DNA of 25,335 nt from Rhodospirillaceae bacterium (GCA_018660305.1 JABJKO010000183.1:1-25335); one strand, 5' to 3'; shown: positions 7,237 through 16,252, counted from the first letter of the stretch. The notes: generated from the sequence alone by a model not told the origin. Program-made: numbers and translations.

Positions 7237-9796
7237 TGATAATCCTGTTTGGCACGAAAATGATGCGATTGACCGTTTTGCCCTCCAGGGCGCTGACGAT
7301 GGCCGGCTCCGCAAGAGCCGCCGCTTCGGCGGTTTCCTGGTCAGTGTCGCGCGGCAATTGGAGGGTGGCCCGCAGCTTGCCTTTGATTTGCACGGCAACG
7401 GTGACCGTCTCCTCCACCAGTAATGCCGGTTCCGGTTCCGGCCATGGCTGGTCCGACAGCAGCTCTTCATAGCCGAGCCTTTGCCACAATTCCTCCGCCA
7501 GATGGGGCATCATCGGGCCGATAAGCTTGGCCGCGGTCTCAAAGCCCTCGCGCCGGATCCAGCGCTCCCCCTCGGAGCTTCCTTTTACGTCCGCCAGGCA
7601 ATTGACCAGCTCATGGATCCGGGCAACGGCGCGGTTGAAATGAAAGGAGTCGAGATCCTCGGTCACCCCGGCGGCGGTACGGTGGATCTGCTGCCGTACG
7701 GCAAGACAGGCAGGATCGAGATCGGGGAGGGATGAGCCGGCAGGCGCCGTATTTTCCGAAGTTACCAGGCGCCAGACACGATTGAGAAAGCGCCACGCGC
7801 CGGCGATCCCGGCTTCGGTCCACTCCAGATCGCGCTCCGGCGGGCTGTCCGACAACATGAACCAGCGCGCCGTATCGGCTCCATAGGTTCCGATAATATC
7901 TTCCGGGTCGACCACGTTTTTTTTCGACTTGCTCATCTTCTCGGAGCGGCCGATCGTTACGGCCTCGGTGGATCCGAGGCGCGTCAGGGCGCCGCTTTCA
8001 TCGCGCGCCACCTCGGTCGGCATGATCCAGTCGCCGGATTCGGCGCGGTAGGTTTCGTGGCACACCATGCCCTGGGTGAACAGCCCGGCGAAGGGCTCCG
8101 AGACGCCCAGATAGCCGCATTGCTGCATGGCCCGGGTGAAGAAGCGGGAATAAAGCAGATGCAGAATGGCGTGCTCGATGCCGCCGATATACTGATCCAC
8201 CGGCAGCCAGTAATCCACCGCCGCGCGGTCGACCGGCGCCTCGTCGCGGGGCGAACAGAACCGGGCGAAATACCACGACGATTCGACGAAGGTATCCAGC
8301 GTGTCGGTCTCACGCTCCGCCTTGCCGCCACAGGTCGGGCAGTCCACCTGTTTCCAGGTGGGGTGGCGGTCGAGGGGATTGCCGGGCTGATCGAAATCAA
8401 TATCGTCGGGCAATTCGATGGGTAAGTCTGCTACCGGCACCGGTACGGATCCACAGGAAGGACAGTCGATCACCGGTATGGGGCAGCCCCAGTAGCGCTG
8501 GCGCGAGACCCCCCAGTCGCGCAGCCTGAAATTAATTTCCCGCTTGCCGCTTGCCGCCTGCTCCAGCTTTTGGGCCACGGCCTCCTTGGCGTCCGGGATG
8601 TCGAGCCCGTCGATGAAATCGGAATTCGCATGGAGTCCTTCGCCGGTATAGGCCTCGTCGCCCACTGAAAACTGTTTGGGATCGGCGTCCGCCGGGATCA
8701 CCACGGGAATAACCTCGAGCCCGTATTTTCGGGCGAAGTCCAGATCGCGCTGATCGTGGGCCGGGCATCCATAAATGGCCCCGGTGCCGTATTCCATCAG
8801 GACGAAATTGGCCACATAGACCGGCAGGGTCTTGCCGTCGATGAGCGGATGACGGGCCCTGATGCCCGTGTCGTAACCCTTCTTTTCCGCCTGTTCCAGC
8901 GCCACCTCACTGGTGCCCATGCGGTGGCATTCTTCAATGAAGGCCGTCAGATCCGCGTCGGTCCCGGCGAGGGTCGAGGCCAGCGGATGGTCGGCGGAGA
9001 TGGCGCAGAAACTGGCGCCGAATATGGTATCGTGCCGCGTGGTAAAAACCTGCAGCGGCTCATCGCGGCCTTCCAGGTCAAACCGGACCCGCAATCCTTC
9101 CGATCGGCCGATCCAGTTTTCCTGCATGGTCCGGACTTTCGCGGGCCATCGGTCGAGGCCCTTGAGCGCGGAAAGCAGATCATCGGCGAAGGCGGTGATG
9201 CGGAAGAACCATTGATTAAGTTCACGTTTTTCCACCGGCGCGCCGGACCGCCAGCCACAACCGTCTATGACCTGCTCATTCGCCAGAACGGTTTGATCCA
9301 CCGGATCCCAGTTCACCCAGGAGGTCCGCTTGTAGACAAGGTCGTTCTCGAGAAAGGCCAGAAACATCTTCTGTTCGTGGCGGTAATAGCCCGGATGACA
9401 GGTGGCGAGTTCCTTGGACCAGTCCAGCGATAACCCCATCATCTTGAGCTGGCGGCGCATGGTGTCGATGTTCTCGTAGGTCCAGCTGCCGGGATGGACC
9501 TTCTGCTCCATGGCCGCGTTTTCCGCCGGCATGCCGAACGCGTCCCACCCCATGGGATGCAGAACGTTGAAGCCCCGGGCCCGTTTGAAGCGGGCGACCA
9601 CATCGCCCATGGTGTAATTTCGGACATGGCCCATGTGAATGCGGCCGGACGGGTAGGGAAACATTTCGAGCACGTAATATTTGGGCCGCGCGGGGTCGAC
9701 GTTGGCCGTAAAACTGCCGCGCTCCTCCCAGAGCGCCTGCCATTTTGCTTCGGTTTCCTTGACGTTATAGCGGTCCGGTACGGTGTCGCGGGTCAT
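7220..9796 (-). CDS. leuS: Leucyl-tRNA synthetase
   Basis: LeuS is a class Ia aminoacyl-tRNA synthetase that charges tRNA-Leu, with a CP1 editing domain. The HIGH-type motif appears as HMGH near residues 54-57, after PYPSGRI. The KMSKS motif (KMSKSKKN) is near residue 620. Two CPxCG pairs in the middle resemble the zinc-binding insertion, and the [12 protein letters not shown] segment resembles the editing-site threonine-rich region. The length (858 aa from ATG 9796; 860 from TTG 9802) is normal. I prefer ATG 9796, because TTG 9802 lies in a 16-bp tandem duplication. No good ribosome binding site is visible. The gene is followed by lptE with a 17-bp overlap and preceded by the DUF3576 lipoprotein gene. 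Confidence 0.98.
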   Translation of the reverse strand: MTRDTVPDRYNVKETEAKWQALWEERGSFTANVDPARPKYYVLEMFPYPSGRIHMGHVRNYTMGDVVARFKRARGFNVLHPMGWDAFGMPAENAAMEQKVHPGSWTYENIDTMRRQLKMMGLSLDWSKELATCHPGYYRHEQKMFLAFLENDLVYKRTSWVNWDPVDQTVLANEQVIDGCGWRSGAPVEKRELNQWFFRITAFADDLLSALKGLDRWPAKVRTMQENWIGRSEGLRVRFDLEGRDEPLQVFTTRHDTIFGASFCAISADHPLASTLAGTDADLTAFIEECHRMGTSEVALEQAEKKGYDTGIRARHPLIDGKTLPVYVANFVLMEYGTGAIYGCPAHDQRDLDFARKYGLEVIPVVIPADADPKQFSVGDEAYTGEGLHANSDFIDGLDIPDAKEAVAQKLEQAASGKREINFRLRDWGVSRQRYWGCPIPVIDCPSCGSVPVPVADLPIELPDDIDFDQPGNPLDRHPTWKQVDCPTCGGKAERETDTLDTFVESSWYFARFCSPRDEAPVDRAAVDYWLPVDQYIGGIEHAILHLLYSRFFTRAMQQCGYLGVSEPFAGLFTQGMVCHETYRAESGDWIMPTEVARDESGALTRLGSTEAVTIGRSEKMSKSKKNVVDPEDIIGTYGADTARWFMLSDSPPERDLEWTEAGIAGAWRFLNRVWRLVTSENTAPAGSSLPDLDPACLAVRQQIHRTAAGVTEDLDSFHFNRAVARIHELVNCLADVKGSSEGERWIRREGFETAAKLIGPMMPHLAEELWQRLGYEELLSDQPWPEPEPALLVEETVTVAVQIKGKLRATLQLPRDTDQETAEAAALAEPAIVSALEGKTVNRIIFVPNRIINVVHS

Positions 9797-9828
9797 TGAC
9801 AAATCTATGGGCTGACAAATCTACGGGC
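9797..9828. repeat. Two tandem 16-bp repeats immediately upstream of leuS
   Basis: The units TGACAAATCTATGGGC (9797-9812) and TGACAAATCTACGGGC (9813-9828) differ at one base. They abut the leuS start on its 5' side. They could be a recent slippage duplication of the leader, or a regulatory element. Confidence 0.75.
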
Positions 9829-9940
9829 TAAAGGTGCTGTTGGTCGGATTAAAATCAGGGCAACTTTGTCACGCCGCTCCCGTGGCCGCAAGAACACTCA
9901 TGTGTTCCCGGCGCCCTTCGGAAGGGTCTGGATATTCCTG

Positions 9941-10534
9941 TCAGGGCGTGTTGTCGGACCCTAAGCGCAGTTGCCGCGCCCGCGTGAGGATCTGGTTTTC
10001 CAGCTTGGTCGCCGTGTCCTTAGCCACCGGCGATGCCCGCCACCCCCCCGGGCCGCCGACGCGTTGGCGGAAAACCGCCACTTTGATACCGTCCGCCCGC
10101 AATTGACGCCCCAAAATATAAACGCTCATTTTATAGCGCTCCTGGGGCGCTTCCGGAGGGGAATACCAGTCGGTGATGATAACCCCGCCAAAGGGGTCGG
10201 CCGACGAAAGTGGCATAAAGGAGATTGTGTCGAGCGACGCGCGCCACAGGAAGCTGTTGACCGCGACTCCCGGACCGCCATCGCCGCCCTTGTTCTTTTT
10301 GCCGCCGCCAAACAAATCCAGCCCGTCGGTGCCGAAGATGGTCTGATTGCGATCGCCGAGCTCCGATTCATAGACACTCTCGCCCTGGCGCGATGGGTCG
10401 GAGACCAGAGTGTCCTCCTGCAAGTCAAGGCCACATCCCGTCAGGCCGACCAGTGCGCCGCAAAGACAAAAGATTATCTTCGACTTTAGCGGCTTGGCCG
10501 CTCGTGCATTGTTACGCGCTATCTTGGACGACAT
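9941..10534 (-). CDS. DUF3576-family lipoprotein
   Basis: This is a 197-aa predicted lipoprotein with a basic N-terminus, hydrophobic segment and lipobox L-T-G-C, acylated cysteine at residue 34. The mature part contains the conserved core NSFLWRASLDTISFMPL, then SADPFGGVIITDWY, and ends in a helix TKLENQILTRARQLR. This is the pattern of the alphaproteobacterial DUF3576 family, whose molecular role is not known to me. A glycine/lysine-rich linker (GGGKKNKGGDGG) precedes the core. A GGAG sequence ten bases before ATG 10534 supports the start. leuS follows 144 bp downstream on the same strand, and co-occurrence with leuS-lptE-holA hints at an envelope role (inference). Confidence 0.85.
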   Translation of the reverse strand: MSSKIARNNARAAKPLKSKIIFCLCGALVGLTGCGLDLQEDTLVSDPSRQGESVYESELGDRNQTIFGTDGLDLFGGGKKNKGGDGGPGVAVNSFLWRASLDTISFMPLSSADPFGGVIITDWYSPPEAPQERYKMSVYILGRQLRADGIKVAVFRQRVGGPGGWRASPVAKDTATKLENQILTRARQLRLGSDNTP

Positions 10535-10958
10535 CGCCTGTCTGCTCCGGTTCGATTTTTCGACTGTTTTCTATAGCGGGAGATTGGCATGACTTTTCCG
10601 TGCGTCAAGCAGAGAATCCACAGAATTCCCGGGCCTGTTTTCACCGCGCCGTGTCTCAAATCAACGCTCGATCACGATAGACTTGGCAAATCCGGTCGGC
10701 TGGGCGGCCTATGGGGCGATGCTAAAATATCACGATGGGAGAAATTACCCCCCAATTCGTTGAAAAATAGGCGATATCTGCATGTTGTATTTTCGCCACA
10801 GTAGGGGATTTATTGCGTCAAAGCGATGTGTCCTTGTTGACCCGTTAACTATCGCGCCGCTATTAACTTCGGTGCGGCGCTGTGTTTCGTTTGCGTATTT
10901 TACGAATGCAGGGTCGAGCCTTAGCGAGAAACACATCCCAATTAAATCGGAGGGGAAC
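10535..10958. other. Intergenic region between the DUF3576 gene and the porin
   Basis: These 424 bp separate two divergent genes and are more AT-rich than the rest. I find no convincing gene here. An open frame running into the porin from 10782 lacks coding character, since the porin signal peptide starts at 10959. The region holds a promoter candidate at 10837-10866 and a long leader with the weak inverted repeat TTCGT/ACGAA near 10888-10907. One DnaA-box-like word near 10614 stands alone and is not evidence of an origin. Confidence 0.6.
10837..10866 (+). promoter_or_regulatory. Candidate promoter of the porin gene
   Basis: TTGACC (10837-10842), an 18-bp spacer and TATTAA (10861-10866) give a good -35/-10 pair about 92 bp upstream of the porin GTG. 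This implies an untranslated leader of roughly 85 nt. Read by eye only. Confidence 0.5.
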
Positions 10959-12086
10959 GTGAAAAAACAACTACTGACAACAACTGCGCTTGTCGCGGCG
11001 GGTGTACTCGTCACAGCAAGCACGGCCTCGGCTGCCCAGCTCAAGGTTGGCGGCTATATGGAAGGCATCGTCGGTTTTTCCGATGATGACCGTCCGTTTA
11101 CGGCTGGTGGCGATCCGGGTACCGGTTTCGACGTCCAGCAGGACAGCGAAGTTCACTTCAAAAGCTCCACCACGCTCGATAACGGTCTTAAGATCCGGAC
11201 CCGGCTTGAGCTTGAGGGCTTCTCTAACGCACCTGGTGCGACCACCAATGGCGACGAAATCGACGAAGCCTACGTGGCGGTTAGCGGCAAGTGGGGCGAA
11301 GTCCGCATTGGTTCGGAAGATAACGCCGCGCATCTGATGGTCACGCCGACCTCGGGTTCGTGGGCGACCAACGTTGGTCAGAACCTCAACTTCGATGTGG
11401 CCGACTGGATTGCTTATCCTGCCGGGCACAAGCTCGACAAGACAACGCGTCTCGAAGTGGGCGAAGGCGATGCGGAGAAGATCACTTACTTCACACCGCG
11501 CGTCGCTGGCTTCCAGGCCGGCATCAGCTACATGCCGTCTGGTGACGAGGACAATCAGAGCCTCAGCACCGCGACGGTCGACATCGTCAACGGTTGGGCC
11601 GTTGGCACCAACTACCGTGGCAAGTTCAGCAAGGTCGGCGTTGGCCTCGCGGCTGGTTACGCGGAAGCGCAGCCTGCCCAGAGTGCCTCGACGGTGCTGA
11701 TAAAGAGCGACCCCAAGGGTTGGTCGGCGTCCGGCAAGGTCAGCTTCTCCGGCGTAACGCTGGCTGCTGGCTACCTGCGGACTATCAACCGCGATGGAAC
11801 GAGCACCACCGACAACGGTGGCACGTCTCTCGATCTCGGTGCCAAATACGACTTTGGCAAAAACCATGTGAGCATTGGTTACGTCCGCAATGAGTCCGAA
11901 GCCGACCGCGCGGTGGTCGGTGAGGATGAGTCCGACCGTATGCAGGTCAGCTATCGTCGGGACTTAGGCGCGGGCATCCAGTATCGTTTGAATCTGAGCT
12001 ACGCCGATCACCAGGGTGAAAACGCTGGTAGTGCAGACGATAACGAGGGCGTCGCAGTCCACACGTCCGTACGGCTCTCGTTCTAA
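10959..12086 (+). CDS. Outer-membrane porin (Gram-negative general porin family)
   Basis: This is a 375-aa beta-barrel porin. A signal peptide (residues 1-25, KKQLL then a hydrophobic core and A-S-A cleavage) is followed by a mature start AQLKVGGYMEG typical of Porin_4-type proteins. Alternating polar/hydrophobic strands run throughout, and the protein ends in the outer-membrane insertion signature SVRLSF with terminal phenylalanine. The start is GTG 10959, supported by GGAGGGG (10949-10955) four bases upstream. The codon choice looks different from the neighbours (more T-ending and A-containing codons), as expected for a highly expressed gene. It is probably monocistronic, with its own promoter candidate and a strong terminator at 12151. 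Substrate specificity cannot be inferred. Confidence 0.9.
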   Translation: MKKQLLTTTALVAAGVLVTASTASAAQLKVGGYMEGIVGFSDDDRPFTAGGDPGTGFDVQQDSEVHFKSSTTLDNGLKIRTRLELEGFSNAPGATTNGDEIDEAYVAVSGKWGEVRIGSEDNAAHLMVTPTSGSWATNVGQNLNFDVADWIAYPAGHKLDKTTRLEVGEGDAEKITYFTPRVAGFQAGISYMPSGDEDNQSLSTATVDIVNGWAVGTNYRGKFSKVGVGLAAGYAEAQPAQSASTVLIKSDPKGWSASGKVSFSGVTLAAGYLRTINRDGTSTTDNGGTSLDLGAKYDFGKNHVSIGYVRNESEADRAVVGEDESDRMQVSYRRDLGAGIQYRLNLSYADHQGENAGSADDNEGVAVHTSVRLSF

Positions 12087-12150
12087 GGCATCGTCTTAGA
12101 ATAATATCTCGTAGGGCTAGCCGGTTTAGCGTACTTTAAATCGGTTTTGT

Positions 12151-12187
12151 AAAGAGAGAGGGGCAGCATTTGCTGCCCCTCTTTTTT
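12151..12187 (+). terminator. Rho-independent terminator of the porin gene
   Basis: A perfect stem of AGAGGGGCAGC (12157-12167) with its complement (12172-12182), an ATTT loop, and a run of six T on the + strand (12182-12187). The A/G-rich 5' side can extend the pairing. Read on the other strand it also follows the end of the TPR-glycosyltransferase gene (stop at 12199), but the reverse T-run is shorter, so bidirectional action is only possible. Confidence 0.92.
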
Positions 12188-12198
12188 GTGGCGTTTAT

Positions 12199-13929
12199 TT
12201 ATTGGGCTCCAGGCCACGCCATGCCGTCACTCAGCCTCACCATCCGGGCGGCGCGGCCGATTGTCTCCCGCCAGGGCTCGCCCGGCGATTGCCGGACCAG
12301 CCGCAAGGATCCGTACCACGGGCTATCGCCGCGTTCGAGAAACCAGTACCAGATGGACTGGCCGGCGGGTGGCAGAACGCACCATACCGGGGTGCCCAGC
12401 GCACCGGCCATATGGACCGTGGTATTGCTGGTGGACAGGACGGCATCCATCGCCGCGACCTGCGCCGCAAACCCGTCGAGGTCATCCAACGGGTCAATAT
12501 CCGGATCCTGATAAATGCGCACATTGAATTTGGCCTCCGCGGCGGCGATCTCCGCGGCGCACTCGCCATATTGCAGATTGACGAAGACCGCGCCGGGCAG
12601 GCCCAGCACGGAGTCCCAATCCATCAGGGAAGTGCTCTTCAGCTCCGAATTATACCCCGCCTTGCTAAACCAGGAGAGACCGATGACGGGGCCGGACCCC
12701 AGAGTGCGATATCGCTGCTTCAGGGTCGCCACTCGAGCCGGATCGGCTTTCAGATAGGCGGCCGCCCCGCCAAAATGATCGAACGAAGGCCGCAGAATAC
12801 CGCCCAGCCGTGGCAGGCGGCATTGAGCGGCGATATCCGGACGGGACAGGCGGCGGTCGGGCCTGGCGGCATAGGGCGCGATTTCGACATTCGGAAATGA
12901 CCGCTCGAACAGGGGCGCCAGCCTGGGATCGCATTCGAGGAGACAATCGTTGCCCCCGCCGGCTTCGCCGTCGACAATCTCGGGGATCAGCCCGGCAAAG
13001 AGAATTTCGTCGCCCACCCCGTGCTGACGCCACAGCCAGATCTTCCCGTCGCCTGCTGGCCCGCCCGACCATTCCGGCCTCGATGATGACCGGCTGCGAA
13101 CCTCGTCCTGTTCCTCGTTGACGTCCCATTTCAGCTCGGCCCACCCTTCCGCGAACCGGCCCCGGGCCAGCAGGACGTCGCCGAGATTGTGGTGCGCCTT
13201 CGCGAAATCCCCCATTAGGGCGCAGGCGTGGCGAAAGGCGTCGGCGGCCTCATCGAGCCGCCCGGCGGCCTTCAGGGCGGCGCCCAGATTATTGATTGTT
13301 TCCGGATCCCTATCGCTCAGCTCGGACGCCCTGGTGTAAAGATCGATGGCCTCATCGAGCCGCCCCTGGAGCTTGACCGATATGCCCAGATTGCTGAGCA
13401 GGGCGGCGCTTTCCCCGGCGACCGACAGGGCCTTGCGCCAGCCCGCTTCGGCGGATTCGTGCCGGCCGCCCTTTCCGTGAAGGGTCGCGAGGACGGTCAG
13501 CGACTCTACGTGAGCAGGGTCTATGGCAAGGGCCTGCTTCAGGGAATTCTCCGCCTCCTGATACCGGCCCATCTCGATCCGGGCGCGCCCCAGGAAACAA
13601 AACGCCTCGGTTTCCCGGGGGGATATTTCCGTGACCCGCGTGAAGGCCGCGGCCGCATCGGTGAAGCGCCCCACCATGGCCAGCGCCCGGCCCTTTTCCA
13701 TCAATGCCGGCGTCCAGTCTTTCCTGATGCGCAGGGCCCGGTTCAGCTCCTTGAGGGCCGCCGCCGGCTGGTCGGATTGCAAAAACAGCAGCGCCAGGTG
13801 GCGGCGCGCCTCCAGATGCTTCGGTGCAAGCTTGAGACATCGCTGATAAAGCTGCTTGGCCCTGCCCAGATCGCCTGCGCGGTGACAGGCGACGGCCTGC
13901 TCAAATTCCGGAACGTCCATCAACACCAT
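12199..13929 (-). CDS. TPR-repeat protein with C-terminal glycosyltransferase-like domain
   Basis: This is a 576-aa protein. Residues about 5-270 form consecutive tetratricopeptide repeats (34-residue units with the W/L-G-Y-A-P spacing, for example NNLGAALKAAGRLDEAADAF). The C-terminal half contains a Rossmann-like GT-B domain with IGLSWFSKAG, a D-A-V-L-S-T-S-N-T-T-V-H-M-A-G-A-L-G-type motif and a W-Y-W-F-L-E-R-G-D-S-P-W-Y segment, resembling GT9/GT41-like domains of bacterial TPR glycosyltransferases. Such proteins may glycosylate flagellin or other proteins, but the target is unknown here. Start options are ATG 13929 and ATG 13920; the open frame upstream to 14133 runs into yggS and looks non-coding. 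No clear ribosome binding site. Three 13-bp direct repeats lie directly upstream, and it is divergent from yggS. Confidence 0.8.
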   Translation of the reverse strand: MVLMDVPEFEQAVACHRAGDLGRAKQLYQRCLKLAPKHLEARRHLALLFLQSDQPAAALKELNRALRIRKDWTPALMEKGRALAMVGRFTDAAAAFTRVTEISPRETEAFCFLGRARIEMGRYQEAENSLKQALAIDPAHVESLTVLATLHGKGGRHESAEAGWRKALSVAGESAALLSNLGISVKLQGRLDEAIDLYTRASELSDRDPETINNLGAALKAAGRLDEAADAFRHACALMGDFAKAHHNLGDVLLARGRFAEGWAELKWDVNEEQDEVRSRSSSRPEWSGGPAGDGKIWLWRQHGVGDEILFAGLIPEIVDGEAGGGNDCLLECDPRLAPLFERSFPNVEIAPYAARPDRRLSRPDIAAQCRLPRLGGILRPSFDHFGGAAAYLKADPARVATLKQRYRTLGSGPVIGLSWFSKAGYNSELKSTSLMDWDSVLGLPGAVFVNLQYGECAAEIAAAEAKFNVRIYQDPDIDPLDDLDGFAAQVAAMDAVLSTSNTTVHMAGALGTPVWCVLPPAGQSIWYWFLERGDSPWYGSLRLVRQSPGEPWRETIGRAARMVRLSDGMAWPGAQ

Positions 13930-13968
13930 TGACCGGATCGGGTAACCGGACCAGGTGACCGGATCGGG
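13930..13968. repeat. Three tandem 13-bp repeats upstream of the TPR-glycosyltransferase gene
   Basis: Units TGACCGGATCGGG (13930-13942), TAACCGGACCAGG (13943-13955) and TGACCGGATCGGG (13956-13968). The first and third are identical and the middle differs at three positions. They lie between the divergent TPR-glycosyltransferase and yggS genes and directly abut the former's start. They could be a protein-binding array or slippage product. Confidence 0.7.
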
Positions 13969-14068
13969 CTCTATTGAAGCGCCGGCCAAACGCCCGCAAG
14001 GACTGCCCCATCGGGCCGGTTTCTGTGGTACAGTAAGCCAACCTATATGACAGCATTGTCGGGTGTCC

Positions 14069-14770
14069 ATGGCAGAAACCGAATTGCGCGCCGCCGCGAA
14101 TGAAGACATCGCGAACCGGCTTTCCGCGATCACGGCGGAGATCGAAAGCGTCAGAAGTCAGAGTCCCGCGGCCGCCAGGTCGGTGACGCTGGTGGCCGTC
14201 AGCAAGATGCATCCGCAGGGCGCCGCCAGGGCGGCTCTCGAGGCCGGGCACCGGGTGTTCGGCGAAAACCGGGTTCAGGAAGCGCAACAAAAATTTCCGG
14301 AATTGCGCGCGGCATTTCCCGATCTGTCGCTGCATCTGATCGGCCCCCTGCAGACCAACAAGGTGCGCGAGGCCGTCGCGCTTTTTGACGTGATTGAAAC
14401 AATCGACCGCCCGCGTCTGGCCGCCGCCCTCGCCAAGGAAATGGCGCGCACCGATCGCCATATCGATTTCATGATTCAGGTGAATACCGGTGAAGAACCG
14501 CAGAAAGCCGGGGTTTTGCCCGGTGAGGCCGATGCCTTTATCGAGCAATGCCGCGAGACATATAGGCTCCCGGTCAGCGGTCTCATGTGCATCCCGCCAA
14601 TGGATGAAGAGCCCGCGATGCATTTTGCCCTGCTGGCAGAAATGGCGCGCCGCAACGGAATCGACCATCTCAGCATGGGGATGAGCGCCGATTATGAAAT
14701 GGCGGTTCGGCTTGGGGCGACCCATGTCCGCCTCGGCACGGCGATCTTCGGCGCCCGGCCACCGGCTTGA
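14069..14770 (+). CDS. YggS family PLP-homeostasis protein
   Basis: This is a 233-aa YggS/PROSC protein, a PLP-binding TIM-barrel protein with no known catalytic activity, thought to buffer pyridoxal 5'-phosphate. The PLP lysine sits in the strand VTLVAVSK near residue 47, with the family segments FGENRVQEAQQKF, HLIGPLQTNK, MIQVNTG and LSMGMSADYEMAVRLG further on, and the terminal VRLGTAIFG. The length is typical. ATG 14069 is preferred; an in-frame GTG at 14063 is an alternative. There is no strong ribosome binding site. It converges with the L,D-transpeptidase gene with only two bases between the stop codons. Confidence 0.95.
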   Translation: MAETELRAAANEDIANRLSAITAEIESVRSQSPAAARSVTLVAVSKMHPQGAARAALEAGHRVFGENRVQEAQQKFPELRAAFPDLSLHLIGPLQTNKVREAVALFDVIETIDRPRLAAALAKEMARTDRHIDFMIQVNTGEEPQKAGVLPGEADAFIEQCRETYRLPVSGLMCIPPMDEEPAMHFALLAEMARRNGIDHLSMGMSADYEMAVRLGATHVRLGTAIFGARPPA

Positions 14771-14772
14771 TT

Positions 14773-15282
14773 TTAAGGGTCGTCCGATAGCCTTATGTCA
14801 ATAACATCGTCCGGCTGAATTTCGGCCACCAGCGCCACGAGATCGTCCCGCGCGAGCGCGACACAGCCTTCGGTGGGCGCGAAGCCGGGCGCTGCCACAT
14901 GCAGAAATATGGCGCTGCCCAGCCCGGCTTTAACGGGGTCGTCGTTATATCCCAACACGACAACGACGTCGTATAGCCCATCGTCGCGCATGAGTATTTC
15001 GTGGCTCCCATCGAACGGCAGGGTGACGGGTTGATTGTAGCGCGCGTCCTTTGGGTCGTCGCACCACCCGTCCGTTGGGTCGATGGCGCGGCACGGCAGC
15101 GATGTGTCCGGTTTGGCGACGCGATCCGCCCGATAGAAAATTTCACGAAACGAATAAAGGCCGCTTGGCGTCACCCCGTCGCCCTCGGTCTTGGTAGCCG
15201 AGATGCCGGAACGGCCCAGGGCGCAGCGCATGCGCACCGCCTTCCAGAAGGCATAGCCACTCGGCCGGACAATCAGAGCCAT
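14773..15282 (-). CDS. L,D-transpeptidase (YkuD) family protein
   Basis: The 169-aa product is a YkuD-fold protein that may cross-link or modify peptidoglycan. The active-site region is visible as F-L-H-V-A with a probable catalytic histidine, then PTEGCVAL with the catalytic cysteine. The threonine/glutamate version of the S/T-x-G-C motif is common in this subfamily. The start ATG 15282 is preferred because AAGGCGG stands a few bases upstream and MALIVRPSG matches the beginning of related proteins. ATG 15309 would add nine residues without a ribosome binding site. No signal peptide is visible, so either export uses another route or the role is cytoplasmic. The next gene upstream on the strand starts at 16252 and ends 49 bp from this start. 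Confidence 0.85.
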   Translation of the reverse strand: MALIVRPSGYAFWKAVRMRCALGRSGISATKTEGDGVTPSGLYSFREIFYRADRVAKPDTSLPCRAIDPTDGWCDDPKDARYNQPVTLPFDGSHEILMRDDGLYDVVVVLGYNDDPVKAGLGSAIFLHVAAPGFAPTEGCVALARDDLVALVAEIQPDDVIDIRLSDDP

Positions 15283-15331
15283 GGCCGCCTTATAGCGCCA
15301 TGTCGGCATCAGTCAAAGAGGGGGGTGCCCT

Positions 15332-16252
15332 TTATCGGGCCGGGGCGGGGGTGGGAACCGGTGCGGCGACGGGGGTCGGCGCGGTTCGTTGCTGGAGGGT
15401 TGCCTGGTATCTGGCCAACGCCTGCTCCATGGCCCGGCTGACCAGTTCGGGCGGCGCACCGCGCGGCAGCAAATAAGGATGGGAGCGAAAGGGCTGGCTC
15501 TGCTCGGGCGCCGCCGCGATGGCCGGCGCATTCTTTGCGTCGGGCTTGGTCGAGGGCTCCGGTTTCTCGGCCGCGACATTGGCGAGCAGAAGTCCGGCCT
15601 GGGCCTGCCGCGCCTTCTCGATGGATTGAGCGATGCGCTGCCGTTCGGCCGCGGGGTCGGGCATCGTCTGCTCGGTGGCGGTCTGCTCCGGGGCGGCCTG
15701 CTGCGTGCGATGAACCGCCGCCAGGGGCGATATGGTTACCGGTGGTCGGGGCAAAGGCTGTGGCGGGGGTGGTGCGGACACAATCGGCGCCACCGGTGAG
15801 GCTGCCGCCACCTGCGCGGCGATGACGGGGTTGGCGGCCGGCGCCGGTTGTGCGGGCGGGCTTACGTCATCGGCATAAGCGGGATCATCACTGTCCTGCA
15901 AAGCCATTGCTGGTTGTGCCGCTGCCGCTATTCTTGCGGGCGCGGCGGCTGCCACCTGTAGGGGGCGCGTCTCATCGCCGGTCACGTCATCCCACAGCGC
16001 CGCGACATGCTGCTCGACACTGCCGCCGGGACCAATTTCGTCTTCGGTGACCATGCGATAGATGGTCGAGACTACCGGGATATGCTGCAGCGGGTTGATG
16101 ATGTCGAGAAAATCGCCAAAGGAGAATCCTTTCCCTTTATCCTGCCAAAGCTCGCTGAAGGCGATCTCCGGCACGTCAGGCGCGCCATCATATTCCGGCT
16201 TGCGCGGAATAGGCTGGGTGGGCGAAGGAAGGGCGGCGATTGATGAAGACAT
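15332..16252 (-). CDS. Ala/Pro-rich protein of unknown function
   Basis: I do not recognise the family. The 306-aa product has three parts. Residues about 30-90 form a compact, non-repetitive segment with INPLQHIPVVSTIYR at about 52-66 followed by M-V-T-E-D-E-I-G, which looks like a conserved globular or peptide motif. Residues about 95-240 are a low-complexity linker of alanine, proline and glutamine. The last part contains a short charged helix (IAQSIEKARQAQAGLLLA) and a segment PYLLPRGAPPELVSRAME. There is no signal peptide or membrane span. The start is ATG 16252, with only a weak GGAA upstream; a further in-frame ATG at 16297 seems too early. The strong Ala/Pro bias is unlike the neighbouring enzymes. 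It may be co-transcribed with the L,D-transpeptidase gene downstream. Confidence 0.65.
   Translation of the reverse strand: MSSSIAALPSPTQPIPRKPEYDGAPDVPEIAFSELWQDKGKGFSFGDFLDIINPLQHIPVVSTIYRMVTEDEIGPGGSVEQHVAALWDDVTGDETRPLQVAAAAPARIAAAAQPAMALQDSDDPAYADDVSPPAQPAPAANPVIAAQVAAASPVAPIVSAPPPPQPLPRPPVTISPLAAVHRTQQAAPEQTATEQTMPDPAAERQRIAQSIEKARQAQAGLLLANVAAEKPEPSTKPDAKNAPAIAAAPEQSQPFRSHPYLLPRGAPPELVSRAMEQALARYQATLQQRTAPTPVAAPVPTPAPAR

Noticed and set aside
9892..9907. Hairpin GAACAC/GTGTTC between the DUF3576 gene and leuS as a terminator
   Set aside because: Only 6 bp with no T-run on either side; leuS may still be co-transcribed.
10610..10626. DnaA-box-like word in the porin upstream region as a sign of an origin
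   Set aside because: A single degenerate match, no cluster, no strong AT-rich unwinding region.
10971..11867. Reverse-strand frame of 298 codons opposite the porin
   Set aside because: The forward strand has a signal peptide, barrel strands and terminal phenylalanine; the reverse is noise.
14773..15282. The T-E-G-C active-site motif of the L,D-transpeptidase as a broken active site
   Set aside because: The histidine and the cysteine are present and this variant is usual in the subfamily as far as I know.
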